Assembly (NCBI GenBank): GCA_029237735.1
Contig: JAQZBU010000008.1
Span: 1 to 64,000, forward strand
DNA: 64,000 nt
Reading direction: 5' to 3'
Origin: Ramlibacter sp.
Lineage (GTDB): Bacteria; Pseudomonadota; Gammaproteobacteria; Burkholderiales; Burkholderiaceae_C
The number at the start of each line of letters is the position of its first letter. Position 1 is the first letter of the stretch. Positions 46,246 through 56,158 of the stretch are shown one piece after another. A program made the translations under genes and the position numbers. The notes under the pieces were generated by a model. That model searched no databases and was not told the origin of the DNA. It saw only the letters and a list, made by a program, of their open reading frames with translations.

Positions 46246-49200
46246 ATGAACGCCCCGCTGCCCGAACACATCCGCAAAGCCCTGGAAACCGTCACCCTCG
46301 ACGACAAATACTCGCTCGACTATGGGCGCGCCTTCATGAGCGGGGTGCAGGCGCTGGTGAAGCTGCCGATGCTGCAGCGACTGCGTGACGCGCAGGCGGG
46401 AAAGAACACGGCGGGTTTCATCAGCGGCTATCGCGGCTCGCCCCTGGGCGGCTACGACCAGGCGCTGTGGAAGGCCGGCAAGTACCTCAAGGCACAGAAC
46501 ATCGTGTTCCAGCCGGGCGTCAACGAAGAGCTCGCGGCGACGGCGCTGTGGGGCACGCAGCAGTTGGGCTTCGCGCCGGCCGGAACGCAGAAGTTCGACG
46601 GTGTGTTCGGCATCTGGTATGGCAAGGGCCCAGGCGTGGACCGCAGTGCCGACGTCTTCAAGCACGCGAACATGGCGGGCACGACACCCTGGGGTGGTGT
46701 GATCGCGGTAGCCGGTGACGACCACGTCGCCAAGAGCTCGACGGCCGCGCACCAGAGCGACCACATTTTCAAGGCGTGCGGCTTTCCCACGTTTTTCCCC
46801 GCCAGCGTGCAAGACATCCTGGACCTGGGCATCCACGCGTTCGCGATGAGCCGCTACGCCGGCGTCTGGGCCGGCATGAAGACCATCCAGGAGATTGTCG
46901 AATCCGCGGCGACGGCGATGATCGACCCTGAGCGTGTGGACATCAAGATTCCCACCGACTTCGAGATGCCGCCCGGTGGCGTGCACATCCGCTGGCCCGA
47001 CACAGCGCTGGAGCAAGAGGCGCGCCTATTCGACTACAAGTGGTACGCCGCGCTCGCGTACATCCGGGCCAACCGCCTGAACTACAACGCGATCGAAGGC
47101 CCGAACGACCGCTTCGGCCTGATCGCCAGCGGCAAGGCATACAACGACACGCGCCAGGCGCTGATCGACCTGGGCCTGGACGACGACACCTGCCGCCGGC
47201 TGGGCATCCGCCTGCACAAGGTCGGCGTGGTCTGGCCGCTGGAGGCGCAGGGCACGCGAGAGTTCGCGCTGGGCCTGCGCGAGATCCTGGTGGTCGAGGA
47301 GAAGCGGCAGGTCATTGAATACCAGCTGAAGGAAGAGCTCTACAACTGGCGCCCTGACGTGCGCCCCGTGGTGGTCGGCAAGTTCAGCGACGCCGGCGGC
47401 GAAATGTCCGGCGGCGAATGGTCGCAGCCCAACCCGATCGGTGACACGCTGCTGCGCGCCAATGCCGACTTGTCGCCGGCGCTGATCGCGCGGGCGATCG
47501 CGCAGCGGCTGAAGAAGCTCGGCGTTGATGGCGATATGGGCGCGCGCATCGATGCGCAGCTGGCGATACTCGAGGCCAAGGAGCGCTCGATGCAGGTGCT
47601 CGAAGTAAAAGGCGACCGCGCGCCCTGGTTCTGCTCGGGCTGCCCACACAACACCTCCACCGTCGTGCCCGAAGGCTCGCGCGCGATGGCCGGCATCGGT
47701 TGCCACTTCATGGCGACGTGGATGGACCGTTCCACCATCGGCTTCACGCAGATGGGCGGCGAAGGCGTGCCGTGGGTCGGACAGCAGCCGTTCTCGACCG
47801 AAAAGCACGTGTTCGCCAATCTCGGCGACGGTACCTATTTCCACAGCGGCCTGCTGGCGATTCGCCAGTCGATCGCCGCCGGCGTGAACATCACCTACAA
47901 AGTGCTCTACAACGACGCGGTGGCGATGACGGGTGGGCAGCAGGTCGGTGAACGGCCGGAAGGCCACTCGGTGATCCAGATTGCGCACAGCCTGATGGCC
48001 GAGGGTGTCACTCGCGAGGTCATCGTTACCGACGAGCCGGAAAAATACGCGGGGGCCAAGGTGCCGGAAGGCGTCGAGGTGCGCCACCGCGACGAGCTGG
48101 ACCGCACCCAGCGCGAATTCCGCGAGATCGCAGGCACCACGGCGATCATCTACGACCAGACATGCGCCACCGAGAAGCGCCGCCGCCGCAAGCGCGGCAC
48201 GATGGTCGATCCGGCCGTCAGGGTCATGATCAACGACCTGGTGTGCGAGGGCTGCGGCGATTGCAGCGTCAAGAGCAACTGCCTGTCGGTCGAGCCGCTG
48301 GAAACCGAGTTCGGGCGCAAGCGCACGATCAACCAGAGCACCTGCAACAAGGACACGAGCTGCCTGAAGGGCTTCTGCCCCAGCTTCGTCACCGTCGAGG
48401 GTGGCCAGCTGAAGAAGAAGGCAAAGGAGAAGTCCGTTTCGCCGTTCGAGCTGGGCCCGCTGCCTGAACCGCAACTGCCCGCGACCCATGGCGCTTACGG
48501 CATCGTCGTGGCCGGTGTCGGCGGCACCGGCGTCATCACCATTGGCCAGCTGCTGGGCATGGCGGGCCATATCGAAGGCAAGGGCATCGTGACGCAGGAC
48601 TCCGCCGGCCTGGCCCAAAAGGGTGGGGCGACCTGGAGCCACATCCTTATCGGCGAGCGGCAGGACGACATCCGCACCACGCGTGTGAGCATGGCCGCGG
48701 CCGACCTCGTCATCGGGTGCGACCCGATCGTGTCGGCCGGCACGGAGACGGTGCTGCGCATGCGCGAGGGCCGCACCCACGTGGCGCTCAACTCCCACAG
48801 CACTCCGACGGCTGCGTTCGTGAAGAACTCGGATTGGGCCAACCCGTCTGACGCCTGCGTAGGCGAGATCGCCCGGGCTGTCGGTCCCGAAGCAGTCGGC
48901 GCCTTCAATGCCGACGTGGCCGCGACCAAGCTGATGGGCGACAGCATCTACACCAACCCCATGATGCTGGGCTACGCGTGGCAGAAGGGTTGGATCCCGC
49001 TGGGCCGTGAATCGCTGATGCGAGCCATCGAACTCAATGCCGATTGGGCATCCGTCGAGAGTCTACTGGCACCTGCGCAGGTCATTGAATTCAAGAAGCG
49101 CGAAACACTGGAGAGCCTGGTCGCTCGTCGCGCGGAGTTCCTCACCGATTACCAGGATGCGACTTACGCCCGAAGCTACCGCGAGTTCGTGGAGAAGGTC

Positions 49201-49752
49201 CGGCAGGCCGAGGCTCCGTTGGGCAAGACCGCCTTGGCCGAAGCCGTCGCGCGTTCCCTCTTCAAGCTTATGGCTTACAAGGACGAGTACGAAGTGGCGC
49301 GGCTACACACCGAGACCGGCTTCCACGAGCGCATCGCGGCGATGTTCGAGGGCGACTACAAGGTGAACTACCACCTGGCCCCGCCGCTCACGGCCCGGCG
49401 AAACGAGAAGGGCGAACTGCAGAAGCGCAAGTTCGGCCCTGCCATGCACACAGCATTCCGCTTCTTGTCAAAACTCAAGGGCCTGCGCGGCACTGCATTC
49501 GACATTTTTGGCAGGACCGAGGAGCGGCGCACCGAGCGCGCCTTGATCGGCGAATACCGCCGCAGCATAGAACAGGTGCTGGCGAAGCTGGCTGTGGACA
49601 ATCACTCCCTCGCGCTGGAAATCGCGCGCATCCCCGAACAGATCAAGGGCTTCGGCCACGTCAAGGAGCGCAACCTCGCGGCCGCCCGGCCGCAGTGGGA
49701 CAAGCTGATGCGCCAGTGGGAGCAGTCTCGACCCGAACGCGCGGCCGCCTAG
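46246..49752 (+). CDS. Indolepyruvate ferredoxin oxidoreductase (fused alpha/gamma type)
   Basis: This 1168-residue enzyme decarboxylates aryl-pyruvates (from tryptophan, phenylalanine, tyrosine) or branched 2-oxoacids to acyl-CoA, with ferredoxin as acceptor. The N-terminal pyrimidine-binding part contains GYRGSPLGGYDQALW. The thiamine-diphosphate part has GDGTYFHSG near 527. Iron-sulfur cysteines begin at C667 in CEGCGDCSVKSNC and continue in CNKDTSCLKGFCP. The gamma part starts AGVGGTGVITIGQLLG, followed by a C-terminal DUF6537-like region. A GGAG site precedes ATG 46246. Confidence 0.93.
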   Translation: MNAPLPEHIRKALETVTLDDKYSLDYGRAFMSGVQALVKLPMLQRLRDAQAGKNTAGFISGYRGSPLGGYDQALWKAGKYLKAQNIVFQPGVNEELAATALWGTQQLGFAPAGTQKFDGVFGIWYGKGPGVDRSADVFKHANMAGTTPWGGVIAVAGDDHVAKSSTAAHQSDHIFKACGFPTFFPASVQDILDLGIHAFAMSRYAGVWAGMKTIQEIVESAATAMIDPERVDIKIPTDFEMPPGGVHIRWPDTALEQEARLFDYKWYAALAYIRANRLNYNAIEGPNDRFGLIASGKAYNDTRQALIDLGLDDDTCRRLGIRLHKVGVVWPLEAQGTREFALGLREILVVEEKRQVIEYQLKEELYNWRPDVRPVVVGKFSDAGGEMSGGEWSQPNPIGDTLLRANADLSPALIARAIAQRLKKLGVDGDMGARIDAQLAILEAKERSMQVLEVKGDRAPWFCSGCPHNTSTVVPEGSRAMAGIGCHFMATWMDRSTIGFTQMGGEGVPWVGQQPFSTEKHVFANLGDGTYFHSGLLAIRQSIAAGVNITYKVLYNDAVAMTGGQQVGERPEGHSVIQIAHSLMAEGVTREVIVTDEPEKYAGAKVPEGVEVRHRDELDRTQREFREIAGTTAIIYDQTCATEKRRRRKRGTMVDPAVRVMINDLVCEGCGDCSVKSNCLSVEPLETEFGRKRTINQSTCNKDTSCLKGFCPSFVTVEGGQLKKKAKEKSVSPFELGPLPEPQLPATHGAYGIVVAGVGGTGVITIGQLLGMAGHIEGKGIVTQDSAGLAQKGGATWSHILIGERQDDIRTTRVSMAAADLVIGCDPIVSAGTETVLRMREGRTHVALNSHSTPTAAFVKNSDWANPSDACVGEIARAVGPEAVGAFNADVAATKLMGDSIYTNPMMLGYAWQKGWIPLGRESLMRAIELNADWASVESLLAPAQVIEFKKRETLESLVARRAEFLTDYQDATYARSYREFVEKVRQAEAPLGKTALAEAVARSLFKLMAYKDEYEVARLHTETGFHERIAAMFEGDYKVNYHLAPPLTARRNEKGELQKRKFGPAMHTAFRFLSKLKGLRGTAFDIFGRTEERRTERALIGEYRRSIEQVLAKLAVDNHSLALEIARIPEQIKGFGHVKERNLAAARPQWDKLMRQWEQSRPERAAA

Positions 49753-49776
49753 GCGCGTCCGGACTCGAGTTACAAC

Positions 49777-49805
49777 TTATTACTCGCGCCCCCGGGGCAT
49801 ACAAT
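49777..49805 (+). promoter_or_regulatory. Possible promoter of the yajC-secD-secF operon
   Basis: TACAAT (49800-49805) is a good -10 box with a weak -35 (TTATTA, 49777-49782) 17 bases upstream, in the 137-base gap before yajC. Confidence 0.35.
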
Positions 49806-49889
49806 CGAACGCTTTCCGCTCTACGGCACATTAGTGTGCCGGCGTGATCGCGGGCGCATTTCAACAAGATCATCCATCCTGGAGCCGCT

Positions 49890-50210
49890 GTGTTCATTTC
49901 TTCCGCCTTTGCCCAGACCGCCTCCGGCGGTGACATGCAGTCCTCGTTGATGAGCATGCTGCCGCTGGTGCTGATGTTCGTGGTTCTGTATTTCGTGATG
50001 ATCCGGCCGCAGATGAAGCGGCAGAAGGAGCATCGCTCCATGATCGAGGCGCTCGCCAAAGGCGACGAAGTCGCCACGTCTGGCGGCGTTATCGGAAAAG
50101 TGACGAAACTGGGCGATGCCTACCTCGGCGTGGAAATTGCTGCCGGGGTGGAGGTCCAGGTGCTGCGTAGTGCCGTCGTGCAGGTCCTGCCCAAGGGAAC
50201 AGTGAAATAG
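49890..50210 (+). CDS. yajC: Preprotein translocase subunit YajC
   Basis: YajC is the small auxiliary subunit of the SecDF complex. The 106-residue product has one membrane helix (LPLVLMFVVLYFVMIRPQ) followed by the conserved basic KRQKEHRSMIEALAKGDEV segment. GTG 49890 is preceded by CTGGAG. It opens the usual yajC-secD-secF operon. Confidence 0.95.
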   Translation: MFISSAFAQTASGGDMQSSLMSMLPLVLMFVVLYFVMIRPQMKRQKEHRSMIEALAKGDEVATSGGVIGKVTKLGDAYLGVEIAAGVEVQVLRSAVVQVLPKGTVK

Positions 50211-50229
50211 GGTTGAGCAGCTCCACGAA

Positions 50230-52113
50230 ATGAATAGATATCCGGTCTGGAAATACGCGATCATCGTGATCGCCCTGCTCATCGGCGCGATCTACACGCT
50301 GCCCAATTTCTTCGGCGAGGCGCCTGCCGTGCAGGTGTCGAGCGGCAAGGCCACGGTCAGGGTAGACGCCACGACCCAGGCGCGCGTCGAGCAGGCGCTC
50401 GCGGCTGCCGGCATCAAGCCCGAAGCCATCATGCTGGACCTCAACTCGGTCAAGGTGAGGCTGGAGAGCACCGACACCCAGCTCAAGGCCAAGGACGCGA
50501 TCCAGAAGGCGCTGGTGCCCGACCCGACCGACCCGACCTACGTCGTCGCTCTGAACCTTCTCTCGGGCTCGCCGAAGTGGCTGTCCGCGCTGCGGGCGGC
50601 GCCCATGTACCTGGGCCTGGACCTGCGCGGGGGCGTGCACTTCATGCTGCAGGTAGATATGCAGGCGGCGCTCACCAAGAAGGCCGAGGCGCTGGCCGGT
50701 GACCTGCGCACGCTGCTGCGAGAGAAGAGCATCCGCCACGCTGGCATCAACCGCAACGGCCAGGCGATCGAAGTGCGCTTTCGCGACACGCAGACGCTGG
50801 AGGCCGCGAAGGCCGTGCTGGCCGAGCAGTTCCCCGACCTTCAGTCCGTCGACGCCCCCGAGGGCACCGACTACAAGCTGACGGCCACGATCAAGCCCGA
50901 GGCCGCGCGCCGCGTTCAGGAGCAGGCGCTCAAGCAGAACATGGTCACCCTGCACAACCGCATCAACGAGCTCGGCGTGGCCGAGCCCGTGATCCAGCAA
51001 CAGGGACTGGACCGAATCGTGGTTCAACTGCCGGGCGTCCAGGACACCGCCAAGGCCAAGGACATCCTGGGCCGCACCGCGACGCTGGAAGTGCGCATGG
51101 TGGACGAGAGCAGCGACGCGCGCGCCGCGGAACTTGGCACCGGCCCCGTGCCGTTCGGCACCGAACGCTACCTCGAGCGCTCGGGCCAGGGCGTGGTAGT
51201 CAAGAAGCAGGTCGTCCTGACGGGCGACAATCTGACGGACGCCCAGCCTGGCTTCGACAACCAAACCCAGGAGCCGGCCGTACACCTGACCCTGGACGCC
51301 AAGGGCTCGCGCATCTTCAAGGACGTCACGCGCGAGAACGTCGGCAAGCGCATGGCCATCCTGCTATTCGAGAAGGGCAAGGGCGAAGTGGTGACGGCGC
51401 CGGTGATCCGCAGCGAAATCGGCGGGGGCCGCGTGCAGATTTCCGGCCGCATGACCACCACCGAGGCCGCCGACGTCGCGCTGCTCCTACGCGCCGGCTC
51501 TCTGGCGGCGCCGATGGAGATCATCGAGGAGCTCACCATCGGCCCGACGCTGGGCGCCGAGAACATTGCCAAGGGCTTCAACAGCGTGGCCTGGGGCTTC
51601 CTCGCGATCTGCGCCTTCATGGCCGTCTATTACATGCTGTTCGGCCTCTTCTCCGGGCTGGCGCTGGCCGTGAACCTGCTGTTGCTTGTGGCCGTGCTGT
51701 CGATGCTGCAGGCGACACTGACGCTGCCAGGCATGGCGGCCATGGCGCTCGCGCTGGGCATGGCGATCGACTCGAACGTTCTGATCAACGAGCGTGTACG
51801 GGAGGAGCTGAGAAACGGCGCCTCGGCGCAGGCCGCCATCAACGCGGGCTACGAGCGTGCCTGGGGCACGATCTTCGACTCCAACATCACGACGCTCATC
51901 GCGGGCTTGGCGCTGCTGGCATTCGGCTCGGGCCCCGTGCGCGGCTTCGCGGTGGTGCACTGCATCGGCATCCTCACCTCGATGTTCTCCGCCGTGTTCT
52001 TCTCCCGCGGCCTGGTCAACCTCTGGTACGGCCGCAAGAAGAAGTTGAAGACCGTTTCGATCGGCACCGTATGGCGCCCCGACGCCGATGGCGCTATAAC
52101 CAAACCAGAGTAA
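50230..52113 (+). CDS. secD: Protein translocase subunit SecD
   Basis: SecD works with SecF as a proton-driven factor that pulls exported proteins through SecYEG. The 627-residue product has TM1 (YAIIVIALLIGAIYTLPNFF), a large periplasmic domain with LGLDLRGGVHFMLQVD, and five C-terminal membrane helices with AMAIDSNVLINERVREEL. It lies 19 bases after yajC and 10 bases before secF. Confidence 0.96.
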   Translation: MNRYPVWKYAIIVIALLIGAIYTLPNFFGEAPAVQVSSGKATVRVDATTQARVEQALAAAGIKPEAIMLDLNSVKVRLESTDTQLKAKDAIQKALVPDPTDPTYVVALNLLSGSPKWLSALRAAPMYLGLDLRGGVHFMLQVDMQAALTKKAEALAGDLRTLLREKSIRHAGINRNGQAIEVRFRDTQTLEAAKAVLAEQFPDLQSVDAPEGTDYKLTATIKPEAARRVQEQALKQNMVTLHNRINELGVAEPVIQQQGLDRIVVQLPGVQDTAKAKDILGRTATLEVRMVDESSDARAAELGTGPVPFGTERYLERSGQGVVVKKQVVLTGDNLTDAQPGFDNQTQEPAVHLTLDAKGSRIFKDVTRENVGKRMAILLFEKGKGEVVTAPVIRSEIGGGRVQISGRMTTTEAADVALLLRAGSLAAPMEIIEELTIGPTLGAENIAKGFNSVAWGFLAICAFMAVYYMLFGLFSGLALAVNLLLLVAVLSMLQATLTLPGMAAMALALGMAIDSNVLINERVREELRNGASAQAAINAGYERAWGTIFDSNITTLIAGLALLAFGSGPVRGFAVVHCIGILTSMFSAVFFSRGLVNLWYGRKKKLKTVSIGTVWRPDADGAITKPE

Positions 52114-52123
52114 GGAACGATCA

Positions 52124-53080
52124 GTGGAGTTTTTCAAGATCCGCCGCGACATCCCGTTCATGGAGAACGCGTTGATCTTCAACGTTGTCTCGTTCCTGAC
52201 GTTCGCGGCCGCCGTGTTCTTTCTTTTCAGCCGGGGCCTTCATCTGTCGGTGGAGTTCACGGGCGGCACCGTGATGGAGGTGAGCTACTCGCAGCCCGCC
52301 GACGTGGAGAAAGTGCGCACCACCGTCGCCGGCCTCGGCTTCGCCGACGTGCAGGTGCAGAACTTCGGCACCTCGCGTGACGTGATCATCCGCCTGCCCG
52401 CGCAAAAGGGCGTGAGCTCCGCTCAGCAAAGCGAGAAGGTGCTGTCCGCGCTCAAGTCGCAGGACGCGAACGTGGCCCTGCGTCGCACTGAGTTCGTGGG
52501 GCCGCAGGTGGGAGAGGAACTCGCCACCGACGGCCTCAAGGCGCTCGCCATGGTGGTGGCCGGCATCATGATCTACCTGGCGATTCGCTTCGAGTGGAAG
52601 TTCGCCGTCGCCGCGATCATCGCCAACCTGCACGATGTGATCATCATCCTGGGCTTCTTCGCGTTCTTCCAGTGGGAATTTTCGCTGGCCGTGCTGGCGG
52701 CCGTGTTGGCGGTGTTGGGTTATTCGGTCAACGAATCGGTCGTGATCTTCGACCGGATCCGTGAGAACTTCCGTCGCTATCGGAAGATGACCACGGTGCA
52801 GATCATCGACAACGCGATCACCTCCACCATCAGCCGCACCATCATCACCCACGGCTCGACGCAGGTCATGGTGCTCTCGATGCTGTTGTTCGGCGGCGCC
52901 ACGCTGCACTACTTTGCGATGGCGTTGACGATCGGAATCCTGTTCGGCATCTACTCGTCCGTATTCGTCGCCGCGGCAATCGCAATGTGGCTGGGCATCA
53001 AGCGCGAAGATCTCGTGAAGTCATCCGCGTCCAAGAAAGACGAAGACCCCAACGACCCGAACGCGGGCGCAACGGTCTGA
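52124..53080 (+). CDS. secF: Protein translocase subunit SecF
   Basis: The 318-residue product has six membrane helices and a periplasmic P4-type domain beginning with VEFTGGTVMEVSYS. Conserved membrane motifs are LGYSVNESVVIFDRIREN and the TISRTIITHGSTQ segment. It starts at GTG 52124 with a TAAGGA site. It completes the SecDF-YajC complex. Confidence 0.96.
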   Translation: MEFFKIRRDIPFMENALIFNVVSFLTFAAAVFFLFSRGLHLSVEFTGGTVMEVSYSQPADVEKVRTTVAGLGFADVQVQNFGTSRDVIIRLPAQKGVSSAQQSEKVLSALKSQDANVALRRTEFVGPQVGEELATDGLKALAMVVAGIMIYLAIRFEWKFAVAAIIANLHDVIIILGFFAFFQWEFSLAVLAAVLAVLGYSVNESVVIFDRIRENFRRYRKMTTVQIIDNAITSTISRTIITHGSTQVMVLSMLLFGGATLHYFAMALTIGILFGIYSSVFVAAAIAMWLGIKREDLVKSSASKKDEDPNDPNAGATV

Positions 53081-53093
53081 GGCAGGAACCCAC

Positions 53094-55574
53094 GTGAGCG
53101 CGCCGCAACTGCCACCTGCCACCGGGGCGCGGCTCGCGCGCCAGGCGCGTGAGCAGTTCGTGACGCGCGCGCATGCGGCCATCCCGCCGATGCAACAGGC
53201 CATCCGCAGCCGGCTCGGCGAGCTGGTCGAAACCAGCACCAGCTCCCGCGAGATGCAGGAACGTCGCGACGCGGTGATGGATTTCGACCGCAGGGGCCAG
53301 GCGTGGGCACAAGGTACGGTCCGGGCCTGGCAGAAGGCAGTTGTGCCGCCCACGGCTACCGCGCGCATCCGGCTGGACTCGGGGGCCCTCGAGCTGATCG
53401 GCGATGAAGTCATGGAGCGCAAGATCCTGTCGTCGCGGCTGGCCCTCGCCATCGGCGAAAAGGCCACGTGGGAGCTCAATGACTTGCGCCTTCGAATGCA
53501 ATACCTCGAGGGCGGGGGCGAACTCGCAGACACCGACGTTCTGCGGCCCGAGGCGCTGTGCCAGATGCTCGTGGAGCAGTGGGGCGCCGCGGAGTTGACT
53601 GCACAGGCCTGGGCTTTCGTCCAGGACGTGATCCAGCGCCATCTCCTCGAGCATGTGCCCGAGGCGTACAAGCTGACCAATGAATTCCTCGTGGGCCAGG
53701 GCGTCATGCGCGACATCGACCTGAGCAAGCGCGTGCGCCGCGCAGCATCCGCCCCTGGAGCCCGCAAGCCCGATTCCCCGCCCGAGAGCGCACCGGCCAC
53801 CGATGCTGGTGGGTCCGGCACCGGCCCTGGCGCGGGGCAGGGTCATGGGGGCGGCCAAGGCAGGGGCAATGATGCCGGCACGGGCTACGGCTCACAGGGA
53901 GGAGCCGGCGGCGGTGGCGGCCGGGGTGACTCTTACTCCTACGGGGGAGGCGATGGCGCGCAACAGGGATCGTTCGATTCCGACGTGGGCCCGGCCGGAC
54001 CGAGATCGAAACCCGGCGCGCAAGGTCGCGGCCGCGTGCATGACGAGACGCGGCTGATGACGTCCAGCCCACCGCTGGCTCGAGCCCGGGCTCGCGCGTC
54101 CGGCGTCCTGGGCCAGCTCAAGCGGCTGCTCACGGACCGCGTTGCCGGCTTCGACAACCCGCCGACCCGCCCGTCGCCCGCGCTGGCCGAGGCCCTCTCG
54201 CAACACTCCACGCAGGTCCAGGCGACGCAAGCGCAGGGCGCCGTGACCGAACACGACGACGTCGTCTACGACGATGCGGCCGTGCAGCAGGTGGCGGTGG
54301 AAATGCGCCGGCGCACGGGCGAGCTCAAGAAAAAGGCCGAGACCCCCAACGAGAAGGCCATCATCGAAATCGTGGCGCTGATGTTCCAGAGCATCCTCGC
54401 CGAAGAGCGCATCCCGGCAGCCGTGCGCGTTTGGTTCGCGCGGCTGCAGATGCCGGTGTTGCGGGTGGCTATAGGCGAGCCGGAATTCTTCGGATCGCTC
54501 GATCACCCGGCGCGCCAGCTGATCGACCGCATGGGGTCTTGCGTGATGGGCTTCGACGCCGCCAGCATCGGCGGCAGCGCGCTCGAAGTAGAGATCAAGC
54601 GCGTGGTCCAGGTGATCGAGCAATACCCGGAGACCGGTAGGCGCGTGTTCCAGCTGGTCTACGAGGAATTCCAGAGATTCCTTTCGCGGTTCCTCACGGG
54701 CAGTGCACCCACCCAGCGCGTGGTCAGCGTCGCGCAGCAGGTCGAGCAGAAGGAAACACTCGCGATCCAATACACGATAGAGCTGCGCAGCATGCTCGCC
54801 GACTTGCCGGTACGCGACGAGATTCGCGAATTCCTCTTCAAAGTCTGGACCGAGGTGCTGGCGCTATCGGCCGTGCGCAACGGCCCGCAGCACGAAGAGA
54901 CGCTGGCGCTCAAGGCTTCGGCCTCTGACCTGGTGTGGGCCGCGGGCGCCAAGCCCAACCGCCAGGAGCGCGCCAAGGTGATCCAGGACTTGCCGCGGCT
55001 GCTCCAGCGTTTGCGCCAGGGAATGACATTGGTGGGCATCGAGGAAAAAGCCCAGGAGGGCCACATCAAGGTGATCGGCGATACGCTGGCAGATGCCTTC
55101 CTCTCCAAGACGGAGGCAATTGCGCAGGCGCACATTGAAGCGATGGCCAAGCGGCTCGCACACCTGGAGGATTTCGTCGCCGACGATCCGTCAACGGATT
55201 TGCCCCTGGATGCCGAGAGCATCGAGTTGATGCTGGGCATCGATGCTTCCAACATCGAAGTCATCTCCGACGGCGGGTCGCGCCCGAGCGCAGCGATGCT
55301 GGCATGGGCGGCCGAGCTGCAACTTGGCACCTGGTTTTCGCTGGACCACAACGGCACGACGGCGCAGGTGCAATACGTCTGGCGCAGCGATCGCAGGCAG
55401 TTGCACCTTTTTGCCGCGCCCGGCGGCCGCAGCTACCTGGTCCAGCTACGGCGGCTGGCCGCCTACTTGCAAGCGGGTTTGTTGCTGCCGACGGAAGAAG
55501 AGGCGCTCACTGTGCGCGCCACGCGCGATGCACTGGCCAAGCTGGACGCGAATCCGGAACGGCTGCTGCAGTAG
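53094..55574 (+). CDS. DUF1631 family protein
   Basis: This 826-residue, mostly alpha-helical cytosolic protein matches the DUF1631 family of proteobacteria. A glycine-rich low-complexity stretch (about residues 235-300) splits the N-terminal helical region from the rest. The conserved middle includes RIPAAVRVWFARLQMPVLR. The C-terminal end (about 720-826) looks like a small PilZ-like beta domain with GTWFSLDHNG and ARLAAYLQAG-like features, which would fit c-di-GMP binding but is only a resemblance. GTG 53094 has an AGGAA site. It follows secF closely, yet no Sec function is known for the family. Confidence 0.75.
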   Translation: MSAPQLPPATGARLARQAREQFVTRAHAAIPPMQQAIRSRLGELVETSTSSREMQERRDAVMDFDRRGQAWAQGTVRAWQKAVVPPTATARIRLDSGALELIGDEVMERKILSSRLALAIGEKATWELNDLRLRMQYLEGGGELADTDVLRPEALCQMLVEQWGAAELTAQAWAFVQDVIQRHLLEHVPEAYKLTNEFLVGQGVMRDIDLSKRVRRAASAPGARKPDSPPESAPATDAGGSGTGPGAGQGHGGGQGRGNDAGTGYGSQGGAGGGGGRGDSYSYGGGDGAQQGSFDSDVGPAGPRSKPGAQGRGRVHDETRLMTSSPPLARARARASGVLGQLKRLLTDRVAGFDNPPTRPSPALAEALSQHSTQVQATQAQGAVTEHDDVVYDDAAVQQVAVEMRRRTGELKKKAETPNEKAIIEIVALMFQSILAEERIPAAVRVWFARLQMPVLRVAIGEPEFFGSLDHPARQLIDRMGSCVMGFDAASIGGSALEVEIKRVVQVIEQYPETGRRVFQLVYEEFQRFLSRFLTGSAPTQRVVSVAQQVEQKETLAIQYTIELRSMLADLPVRDEIREFLFKVWTEVLALSAVRNGPQHEETLALKASASDLVWAAGAKPNRQERAKVIQDLPRLLQRLRQGMTLVGIEEKAQEGHIKVIGDTLADAFLSKTEAIAQAHIEAMAKRLAHLEDFVADDPSTDLPLDAESIELMLGIDASNIEVISDGGSRPSAAMLAWAAELQLGTWFSLDHNGTTAQVQYVWRSDRRQLHLFAAPGGRSYLVQLRRLAAYLQAGLLLPTEEEALTVRATRDALAKLDANPERLLQ

Positions 55575-55581
55575 GCGCGGC

Positions 55582-56073
55582 TCAGTGCGCGAGCCGCCCG
55601 TCGGCCGGGTCGCAAAGTTCGTCGAGCACCAGCGCGTCCGGCTCCTCGCCGAAGCTCCAATAGACCATCAGTACGATGATCTTGAGATCGTCTAGCGAGA
55701 CCGGGTCACCAGGGGCGGCCATCGCGCGGTCCAGGACGATCTCGCGCATCGGCGCGGGCAGTACGCCCGAGGATTCGAGGAAGGAGACGAAACCGAGGCA
55801 CTCGGCGCCCAGGTGATCCTGTTCCGCGACGGAATACACCCGCATGCTGCCCGCCGACTGGGCTGCCGAGGGGCCGGCCGAGTGGTCGGGTGTTGCCAAT
55901 GCGCCCCGCGTGCTCTGGGCGGCGAGGTTCAGGCCATCGAGCCAGACCAGCGCATCCTGGATTTCATCGGGCTCGAAGCCGTGCGCGCTGAGCTTGCGGC
56001 CCAGCTGCTCCAGCTCGGGGCAGGCATCGCCGCGCCAGTAGTGTTCGTACACAAAAACGAGCACTTCAAACAT
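55582..56073 (-). CDS. smg: Smg/DUF494 family protein
   Basis: The 163-residue product starts MFEVLVFVYEHYWRGDACPE and matches Smg, an uncharacterised helical protein usually encoded next to dprA and def. ATG 56073 gives the family start; the frame is open upstream but not family-like. It is the last gene of the minus-strand LysM-dprA-smg group. Confidence 0.92.
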   Translation of the reverse strand: MFEVLVFVYEHYWRGDACPELEQLGRKLSAHGFEPDEIQDALVWLDGLNLAAQSTRGALATPDHSAGPSAAQSAGSMRVYSVAEQDHLGAECLGFVSFLESSGVLPAPMREIVLDRAMAAPGDPVSLDDLKIIVLMVYWSFGEEPDALVLDELCDPADGRLAH

Positions 56074-56158
56074 GGTCCCAATATAGCCCAGAACCCCAGC
56101 CGTGATGGCAACGTAGATCAACGAGGTGTTGCGCACGGGCCTCACGGCGCCGCGTGGT

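Noticed and set aside
47026-48798. A 590-codon minus-strand open frame opposite the indolepyruvate oxidoreductase
   Set aside because: Antisense shadow; no family features, no ribosome site, while the plus strand has intact catalytic motifs.
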